From the NCBI GenBank assembly GCA_964530185.1, contig CAZHBB010000058.1:1-18360 (forward strand): a stretch of 18,360 bases of DNA, in the 5' to 3' direction. The notes under the pieces were generated by a model. That model worked only from the letters and a program-made list of their open reading frames with translations. It had not been told where the DNA came from and made no database searches. Made by a program: the position numbers and the translations under genes. The DNA comes from PWVB01 sp964530185. Its GTDB lineage: Bacteria > Chloroflexota > Anaerolineae > B4-G1 > SLSP01. Below are positions 13,901 to 18,360 of this stretch, piece after piece (positions within the stretch are counted from its first letter, which is position 1; every line of letters starts with the position of its first letter).

Positions 13901-15388
13901 CTCGTGATCGACCGGAACGCCAATGATTGGAGTTACGTCATGGCTGGAGGATCGACCTGGAGTGATGACTACATCTTCGATATGCCGTACGGTGTGGTGA
14001 ACCGCAGTGACTGGAGCCTGCCTGGATCGGCCAACGGCCTGCTTAACATGATCACTGGCAGCGCAAGCGGCAACATTGAGGACATGAGCGGCCGCCTGAT
14101 CGGATACGATACATCTGGTCACCCACATGAGGAGATCCCCGGAGGAATGGCGCTGCCTATCCTCGGGGCAACCTCAGATCGGCCATTGGGTTACCTGGTG
14201 CAACCCGGTGACTACACGATGAACATCTACGGCGATGGCACTCCTTACAACGCGCTCATGCTAGGCTTTAATGGTGGCTACGTCCTGGAGGGGATTACCA
14301 CTACCAGCGGTATAACGGACAGGCTCGCGTTCAGGGTCGTTAACGGCAATCCCTACCACAATGAGCTGGGATTCACGACCACAGGCCCGGCTAAGGATCT
14401 CAACGTACGCCTGTTGCGCAGGTGGAGTCCGGACTCCGACCGGCGTCTGTACTGGATGCGGGGCATGACGGTCGATGCTCAGAGCCGACTCTTCTTCAAA
14501 GTAACGCCTGACCACCAGGGCGTTGTGATCGCCAACCGCGGTGATGCGCCGGTAGACTATGAGGTGCTCTTTCAGAACGAGATTGTCACCGACTCGCTGA
14601 GCAATAGTCCCCGCACCAAAATCATTGCAGACCAGACCATACAGCCTGGGGAGACGCACATGCTGAAGCCGCTCAACTGGGGTGATCTGTCGACTTCGCC
14701 CGTCGTGCAGACGCAAGCTTCCTGTGGTGACGCAATCTGTGGAGAGGGCGAAGATCACGTGAATTGTGCAGCCGACTGCGTCGAGCAGACCTGCGTTGTC
14801 CCCCATGATGACATGCGTCTCACGACCGATACCCTGCTTTGCCAGGGGATCTACGAGTTGCCCGACGCTGGGGATCCCGGAGTATTGATCATTGACCACG
14901 ATGACGTGATCCTGGACTGCAATGGCGCCCGGCTTATAGGGGACAACAGCGGCGTTGGTATTCTGGATGTAGGCCACCGGAACGTGACCCTGCGTAACTG
15001 CAGTATCGAGCACTATGAGCAGGGTGTCGTCCTGCTCGAAGACCAGGACGTCCGTCTTACAGACTCGCAGATGATGGACAACACAGGCTTCGGGATGTTC
15101 GCTAGCGCGGCACAGGATCTCCATCTCGAGGAGAACCTGATCACAAGAAACAACACGGGGGTCCGGATCGCCATGTCCAGCGGCGTCGCTGTCGAGCGCA
15201 CCTATATGTGCGGCAACTTCGACGCCGATATCTCGAGCGAAGATAACGCCGACACCGACGGCTCTCAGAATGCCTGTGAGAGCAGTTTTGGCTGGCAGGA
15301 CACCGGTCAGCCGGCATGTACCTATGCCTGCGGCCCTAACATCCAGATGGTACCCTCGGTCTTCCTGCCGCTGGTTCTCAGGGAGTAG
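10931..15388 (+). CDS. Secreted modular beta-helix protein with an embedded papain-like cysteine peptidase domain
   Basis: A 1485-residue exported protein. In order: an N-terminal signal (R5, R7, a hydrophobic core 9-25, likely cut after SRAA near 34); a SdrD/Cna-B-like beta-sandwich (about 38-155, with GVTVTLYC and DEGWYGLP); beta-helix cassette 1 (162-345); beta-helix cassette 2 (353-762); a Cys-rich link (803-816); a papain-like domain (about 830-1030) with C849 in GSCYGMSGSSLQFY, H950 in GHAMNYD and D971 in YLYDNN; a beta-rich region (about 1085-1250); a CGDAICGEGEDHVNCAADC motif (1265-1283); cassette 3 (1288-1467); and the tail VFLPLVLRE. The helices have NosD-like repeats such as N-x-V-T-V-x-G-C-T-I. 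Start ATG 10931 has AGGAGG 6 nt upstream. The tail suggests surface display or sorting. Peptidase activity is inferred from the three residues only; a purely structural role is possible. It appears to be a single-gene unit. Confidence 0.85.
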   Translation: MNTWRLRWVLVSLLMLAAVLILSIGKTTAPSRAAPVTLYRVEGRVYVGATGLEPPQSAPLEGVTVTLYCAANPGDQGASLRTTTTNDEGWYGLPISDSVGCEYLNIIETDPPGYTSNGATTVSGTVKSANWIQYDLTTHSLSELTLTGNKFWDAPPPMTTTCTSCTDCSNKLHGLYATVQLANDINTVGTQCVKIDADNVTFDCQGHTIHATTRPEFSYGIGVASQSNVTVTGCTISGFRTGIQLDSVTSSALLTNTITDVDRGIVLNASDGNLLAGNHISQTMVGVSMAWSDANGFRNNRLCKQTTQDIKSVTSSTGNTRLGNTCDSIYNWNGDDSISYCILNCTPNTTTTCSDPSSCQGTLNGDYGTITLTKDLVAPGGITVTGNHLTFDCDHHQITGGGSGVGILLDSKVGVQIKNCTIRKFGTGIELRSASHNTIMDDTLISNTVGLHLMTTDKLVQPDWNTIYNLEARDNSRYGVWLSGGTANSVSASDLRDNGEYALWVDGPCDNTVSGSLAGRGGTLLYWHDITAPASVPTGTYGAVVLCNVAHTTVESITVSNGNSKNDGIVVITSTDVTLRHNDLTASRGIVLVDTDHSEVFTNTVTGSSAAGITLRHAPYNDVLSNTVSSNGSDGILVTDGADHATLSGNTAELNQRAGIRVLDSDYVEVRGNTVAENEEDGIALEAATGSVVLENDVLANQHGLYLDSHTSSASVNQNRFCRNEGQDIYNSGTSNSGDNNACTYTYGWNDAGETGGCTRQCVGWYNRRWGFSFHNPTYDDLSWTRYWQTFGKDEVYITAKLCIGVPVCIPFKCWCLGKKVDVVTYVPDPLAAILYAAPYKDLAEPGSCYGMSGSSLQFYYGDDHPSAYDPSATQVRDLKLTSAHGPHDLEDHIQIIHGSQMSSEAIGVYLGEMSAGQAEANAVLARARSGLAAGQPGFLVIKDGLTAGHAMNYDTVVDIDSSTSRIYLYDNNKEHFVTKVYRSDSAYPSLVIDRNANDWSYVMAGGSTWSDDYIFDMPYGVVNRSDWSLPGSANGLLNMITGSASGNIEDMSGRLIGYDTSGHPHEEIPGGMALPILGATSDRPLGYLVQPGDYTMNIYGDGTPYNALMLGFNGGYVLEGITTTSGITDRLAFRVVNGNPYHNELGFTTTGPAKDLNVRLLRRWSPDSDRRLYWMRGMTVDAQSRLFFKVTPDHQGVVIANRGDAPVDYEVLFQNEIVTDSLSNSPRTKIIADQTIQPGETHMLKPLNWGDLSTSPVVQTQASCGDAICGEGEDHVNCAADCVEQTCVVPHDDMRLTTDTLLCQGIYELPDAGDPGVLIIDHDDVILDCNGARLIGDNSGVGILDVGHRNVTLRNCSIEHYEQGVVLLEDQDVRLTDSQMMDNTGFGMFASAAQDLHLEENLITRNNTGVRIAMSSGVAVERTYMCGNFDADISSEDNADTDGSQNACESSFGWQDTGQPACTYACGPNIQMVPSVFLPLVLRE
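11414..11965 (+). other. Beta-helix cassette 1 of the 1485-residue protein (residues 162-345)
   Basis: The N-cap begins with CTSCTDC, then Y-A-T-V-Q-L-x-x-D and NVTFDCQGHTI, opening the helix. Coils follow, with N-V-T-V-T-G-C-T-I-S and D-G-N-L-L-A-G-N-H-I. The C-cap is RLCKQTTQDI, then G-N-T-C, Y-N-W-N-G-D-D and C-I-L-N-C. The paired cysteines suggest disulfides that close both ends of the solenoid. Confidence 0.7.
11987..13216 (+). other. Beta-helix cassette 2 of the 1485-residue protein (residues 353-762)
   Basis: The N-cap CSDPSSCQGTLNGDYGTITL, then NHLTFDCDHHQI, matches cassette 1. This is the longest helix, at about 400 residues, with many coils ending in N-x-x-S-x-N-T-V or similar. The C-cap is RFCRNEGQDI, then GDNNACTYTYGWND and CTRQC, closely matching the C-caps of the other two cassettes. 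A central stretch near 508-550 with two cysteines may interrupt the regular coils. Confidence 0.7.
13418..14020 (+). other. Papain-like (C39/C70-type fold) Cys-His-Asp domain (residues about 830-1030)
   Basis: Cys849 (codon 13475-13477) starts a predicted helix in GSCYGMSGSSLQFYYG. His950 (13778-13780) is in a strand with GHAMNYDTVV, and Asp971 (13841-13843) follows in IYLYDNN. The order, the spacing of about 100 and 21 residues, and the local contexts are those of papain-fold peptidases. The domain lies between cassettes 2 and 3. The oxyanion-hole residue was not identified. Confidence 0.6.
14723..15331 (+). other. Four-cysteine motif and beta-helix cassette 3 (residues 1265-1467)
   Basis: Residues 1265-1283 carry C-G-D-x-x-C-x-x-G-E-D-x-x-x-C-x-x-D-C, a small disulfide-rich element common in secreted modular proteins. 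Cassette 3 then starts with C1288 and DDVILDCNGARL, has N-V-T-L-R-N-C-S-I coils, and ends with the C-cap YMCGNFDADI, GSQNACESSFGWQD and CTYAC. It is shorter than cassettes 1 and 2 (about 180 residues). Confidence 0.65.
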
Positions 15389-15726
15389 GAGGCAGGCGAC
15401 ATACCATCAAACGTGGCGGCCTACCTCGCCGGGGCCTGACAGGCCAGATCTATGCTACCTGACGTACCCAGGCCAGTAAGCCGCCACACCAGCAAGAACA
15501 ATTTCAAGATCAGCGCTGCGTGGGCGGCGCGGCCTGCTCAATGCGCACAAGTGAATGCCGGCACGTTGGCGTACCGCACCAGGACAGCTACATCCTGGAA
15601 TGGTCACGGGAGGTCGCCGTCGGCGGGGTGGAGGGACACGAACAGTGACAGTTGATCATCCCATGCCAAGAGCCGTAAGCGGTCATGGGCTACCGCCGCT
15701 CAAAACGCTAACCTCTCGGCAGTTGT
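15389..15726. other. Convergent intergenic region, no gene seen
   Basis: This gap lies between the 3' ends of the beta-helix gene (plus) and the DUF72 gene (minus). No frame on either strand looks like a real protein. Two hairpins are visible: GGCCT-GAC-AGGCC (15433-15445), 45 nt past the plus-strand stop, and a longer one at 15660-15689. Neither is followed by a T tract, so neither is a clear intrinsic terminator. The two converging transcripts probably end here by other means. Confidence 0.5.
15660..15689. terminator. Hairpin in the convergent gap (possible bidirectional terminator without T tract)
   Basis: CCCATGCC (15660-15667) pairs with GG-T-CATGGG (15681-15689), an 8-bp stem with one bulged T and a 13-nt loop. 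It sits about 38 nt past the DUF72 stop on the minus strand. The absence of a T run on either side lowers confidence in a terminator role. Confidence 0.3.
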
Positions 15727-16455
15727 TCAGCTCACCGCTCGACACAAGCGATGAAGCTCACGAGCATCCTCCACCGCGTGCCCACGCGCGGTGTTGTTGA
15801 AGTACGCGTAAACCGGGTGCCCCCGCTTCACCCACCGGCGGATCTGATCTGCCCACGGCTCCAACGCCTCGCGACCGTAACGTCCAGCATACCGTTGACC
15901 GCACCCATGGAAACGCAGATAGATCACGTCCGCCGTGACCCATTTTGGACAGGTCCGCCCCGGCATGTCAAAGATGCAGAAAGTCAGGCCCCGCTCTTCC
16001 AGGATGCGCCGAATCTCCGTCGTCAGCCAGCTCGGATCACGGAACTCAAACGCATGGACCAGATCCCGCGGGAGCTTGGCGGCGAACGCCTCTAGTCGAG
16101 CCGCGTCGGCCGACCAGCGAGGAGGAAGTTGCCAGAGGATCGGCCCTAGGCGATCGCCCAGAGATCCCGCCCGTGTGAGAAACCTGTCCAGCGGCTCATC
16201 CACATCGGACAGCCGCAGCCGATGCGTGATCTGTTGGCTCCCCTTGAGGGCATAGATGAACCCCTCAGGGGCCTGACTGCGCCAGCGCTCGACCGTCGTC
16301 TGCGATGGCAGGTGGTAGAAAGTATAGTTCACCTCCACCGTGTCGAACACCCCGGCATAATGCGCGAACCAAGCTGATTGATGTAGACCAGGAGGGTAGA
16401 AGGTCCCCTGCCAATCTCGATAAGCCCAGCCCGAGGTGCCCACCCGCAGACCCAT
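15727..16455 (-). CDS. DUF72 (YecE-like) family protein
   Basis: A 242-residue protein from ATG 16455, beginning MGLRVGTSGWAYRDWQGTFY. G-T-S-G-W-x-Y-x-D-W and F-Y-P are the N-terminal signature of DUF72 (PF01904). It continues with FDTVEVNYTFYHLPS, which contains the conserved E-x-N-x-x-F-Y, then LKGSQQITH (K and H), LGPILWQLPP, FEFRDPSW, YLRFHG, and VYAYFNNTARGHAVEDA near the end, all in family order. Members have a TIM-barrel-like fold resembling AP endonuclease or xylose isomerase enzymes. Their activity is not established and proposals remain tentative. Length is normal (about 230-280). A GTG one codon earlier (16458) is also possible; a GAGAGG site serves either. It starts within 3 nt of the stop of the sensor kinase gene, so the two are co-transcribed and probably coupled in translation. 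Confidence 0.9.
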   Translation of the reverse strand: MGLRVGTSGWAYRDWQGTFYPPGLHQSAWFAHYAGVFDTVEVNYTFYHLPSQTTVERWRSQAPEGFIYALKGSQQITHRLRLSDVDEPLDRFLTRAGSLGDRLGPILWQLPPRWSADAARLEAFAAKLPRDLVHAFEFRDPSWLTTEIRRILEERGLTFCIFDMPGRTCPKWVTADVIYLRFHGCGQRYAGRYGREALEPWADQIRRWVKRGHPVYAYFNNTARGHAVEDARELHRLCRAVS

Positions 16456-16458
16456 CAC

Positions 16459-18360
16459 TCATGCCTCTCGTTGCAGCGCCTGCGCAATCAGCTCACTCAA
16501 CCGCCGTAGATCAGGTGGTTTCAACAGCCATCCGTCTAGCCCGGCCTCGGCTTCTAATCTCCTCAACTGGGCCTCCATAGGATGCCCCGTCAACATGATG
16601 ACAGGCATGGTCCAGCCCTCCCGGCGCAATCGGTGCAGCATAGCCTGCCCCCCCATGCGCGGCATAACCACGTCAGTTAGCACCAGGTCAATCTCCGCAC
16701 CTTCCTCTGCTATGATGTCCAGCGCGGCCTGTCCATCCTCGGCCGTCACCACCTGATAGTCCATCTCCTCCAGAGCCGAACGCAGTGCCTCACGGACACC
16801 TGGGGCATCCTCTACCAGAAGGATACGCTGTCCATTCCCCCGCAACAGGTTACCCGGTCCCGAGGCATGCTGGCTTACCTCAGCATCAGCTTCGGCTGGT
16901 AGATAGACAGTGAACACGGTCCCCACCCCAATCTGGCTCTGTACAGTGATGTGACCACCATGTTGGGCCACGATGCCATCGACCTGGGCAAGACCCAGGC
17001 CACTGCCCTTGCCAGGTTCCTTGGTAGTGAAGAACGGTTCGAAGATATGCGATAGGTCCTCGGGCGCGATGCCCACACCGGTGTCTGACACCGAAAGCTT
17101 AACCCATGGTCCCGGCGCCATCTCGGGAAGCGGCGGTGCATCATCTCCGGTGATCGTCACGCGCTCCAGCTCGATGCGCAGCGTGCCGCCTTGCGGCATG
17201 GCGTCACGCGCATTCACCGCCAAGTTCATGAGCATCTGTGCCATCCGACCCGGATCTACGCGCACAGCATGCGGACCTGTGTCCTGCTCGAATACAACCT
17301 GGATAGACTCTGGCAGAGCCCGTCGCAGGATCTCGATCTGGCCACCAACCAGGGAAGCCAAATCCACCACCTGGCGCTGCAGCACTGCACGCCGACTGAA
17401 GTCCAGGATCTGCTCCACCAGCTCCGCGGCGCGTTGCGCCTGCTCCACCATCACCTGCGCGCGGCGGCGGTCATCCGCGAGGAGCGACTCAGAGCGGGTC
17501 AACATCTGTCCATAGAGCACGATCACGGCCAGGATATTGTTGAAATCATGAGCGATGCCCGCCGCCAATTGGCCAAGCACAGCCATCCGCTCCTGGCGCT
17601 CAAGCCGCTCACGTATCTCACGCTCTTGGGTGATCTCACGGATGACAAGGACCGAACCTTCGCGGCCCTGTGGGGTGACTGCCTGACGCGCAAAGACAGC
17701 GAAGATCCGATCACCGGAGTGCACCTCATGCCATGCCCGGCCCTCAGGCGGCGGAGCCATGAGATCAGGCAGAAGATGGTCACCCAAATGCTCTATCCGC
17801 TTGCCCGTACCCACGCCAGCCAGGACTGTCAGGTCCTGTCGAGCTGCGGGATTGGCCTCCAGAATACGGCCGTCGGCATCTAGCAGCACAACGCCCACCG
17901 GCACAGCCTCCAGGATCTGCCTGAGGCGGCTCGCGGCCGTCCTTACCTCGTCGTAGAGGCGGGCATTGGTCAGGGCAATCGCAGCATGGTCAGCAAAGGC
18001 CTGAAGACGCTCCGCATCATGCTCATCAAAGTGTCCAGGCGTAGCACTGTCCAGGGTGAGGAAGCCCACAATGACGTTTCTGACTCTAAGGGGAGCGGCC
18101 ACATAGGAGCGGATCCAACTCGTCTCCGCTAAGTAGCGCCACTCCGGATCCTGTCTCGTGTCTGGGATCACTACCGGGCCACCCGTCGCCAGCATGCGCT
18201 CAAGCGTAGGGAGACTGTCCACCGCTGGACGCATCGCCATAAGAGAGTCCGCGCTACCACGCGCCTCATACCCCCGCAACCGCACCGGTCGCACGTGGTC
18301 ATCCACAACAAGCATCACGGTGGCTGCATCATAGGGCACAATGCGCGCCACGCTCTCCAG
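16459..18360 (-). CDS. Hybrid sensor histidine kinase (GAF-PAS-HisKA-HATPase-REC), N-terminus outside window
   Basis: The frame is open through the right edge (residues LES precede the GTG at 18351), so the start lies outside. Numbering from that GTG: a GAF domain (1-130) starting VARIVPYDAATVML-like, with YVAAPLRVRNVIVGFLTLDS; a PAS domain (about 140-240) with PVGVVLLDADGRILEANPAA; HisKA with the phospho-acceptor H268 in GIAHDFNNILAVI; HATPase_c with NLAVNARDAM (376-385), DTGVGI (423-428) and GSGLGL (449-454); and a C-terminal receiver (about 508-628) with ED514-515, phospho-acceptor D560 in LTDVVMPRMGG, T588 and K611. All catalytic residues are present. No membrane segment is visible in this part, so it is cytoplasmic here. 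The H-box AHDFNN type belongs to the kinases that often carry their own receiver. Output partner and signal are unknown. The DUF72 gene follows immediately. Confidence 0.94.
   Translation of the reverse strand: MESVARIVPYDAATVMLVVDDHVRPVRLRGYEARGSADSLMAMRPAVDSLPTLERMLATGGPVVIPDTRQDPEWRYLAETSWIRSYVAAPLRVRNVIVGFLTLDSATPGHFDEHDAERLQAFADHAAIALTNARLYDEVRTAASRLRQILEAVPVGVVLLDADGRILEANPAARQDLTVLAGVGTGKRIEHLGDHLLPDLMAPPPEGRAWHEVHSGDRIFAVFARQAVTPQGREGSVLVIREITQEREIRERLERQERMAVLGQLAAGIAHDFNNILAVIVLYGQMLTRSESLLADDRRRAQVMVEQAQRAAELVEQILDFSRRAVLQRQVVDLASLVGGQIEILRRALPESIQVVFEQDTGPHAVRVDPGRMAQMLMNLAVNARDAMPQGGTLRIELERVTITGDDAPPLPEMAPGPWVKLSVSDTGVGIAPEDLSHIFEPFFTTKEPGKGSGLGLAQVDGIVAQHGGHITVQSQIGVGTVFTVYLPAEADAEVSQHASGPGNLLRGNGQRILLVEDAPGVREALRSALEEMDYQVVTAEDGQAALDIIAEEGAEIDLVLTDVVMPRMGGQAMLHRLRREGWTMPVIMLTGHPMEAQLRRLEAEAGLDGWLLKPPDLRRLSELIAQALQREA

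Noticed and set aside
15541..15651. A short plus-strand frame ending SYILEWSREVAVGGVEGHEQ
   Set aside because: It is under 40 residues from its ATG, has no ribosome-binding site and matches nothing I recognise; not enough to call a gene or remnant.
1..18360. CRISPR arrays, tRNA or rRNA genes, insertion sequences, phage genes
   Set aside because: I looked for regular direct repeats with spacers, cloverleaf-like segments, transposase motifs and terminal inverted repeats and saw none that held up.

Overview
The window looks like a chromosome segment of a moderately high-GC, free-living bacterium, most likely Chloroflexota. The clues are the mix of genes, the fused FtcD enzyme, and a secreted beta-helix protein ending in FLPLVLRE, which resembles a tail I associate with exported proteins of that phylum. 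The placement is inference: there is no rRNA or other marker gene here.

Layout. (1) 1-2642, minus strand: a TauE/SafE-type permease, an MFS transporter and a NifX/NifB-like dinitrogenase-cofactor domain protein that runs off the left edge. They read leftward from one very good sigma-70-type promoter (TTGACA-N17-TATACT) with a 15-bp palindrome just upstream. (2) 2777-3676, plus strand: a patatin-like phospholipase read divergently. (3) 3835-10119, plus strand: a histidine-utilisation cluster hutU-hutH-ftcD-hutI. (4) 10088-10574, minus strand: a decayed lipoprotein/beta-helix gene with two in-frame stops. (5) 10931-15388, plus strand: a 1485-residue secreted protein. It combines a signal peptide, a SdrD/Cna-B-like sandwich, three Cys-capped right-handed beta-helix cassettes, a papain-like Cys-His-Asp domain between cassettes 2 and 3, and the FLPLVLRE tail. 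(6) 15727-18360, minus strand: a DUF72 protein directly downstream of a GAF-PAS-HisKA-HATPase-REC hybrid histidine kinase that runs off the right edge.

How the genes work together. HutH deaminates histidine to urocanate, HutU hydrates it to imidazolonepropionate, HutI opens the ring to formiminoglutamate, and the bifunctional FtcD moves the formimino group to tetrahydrofolate and deaminates it. Histidine therefore ends as glutamate, ammonia and 5,10-methenyl-THF. No hutG-type hydrolase and no hutC regulator are present in the window. The region before hutU carries a 9-bp inverted repeat with a second inverted repeat nested inside it, a TATACT -10 and a 10-bp palindrome at the likely transcription start, so regulation there is likely although the regulator is unknown.

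The most novel-looking item is the 1485-residue protein, in which a candidate cysteine peptidase is built into a modular disulfide-capped beta-helix surface protein. Second is the pair of regulatory regions at 2589-2642 and 3734-3813. Several starts were moved from the longest open frame to an internal codon because of ribosome-binding-site placement; each case is explained in its entry.
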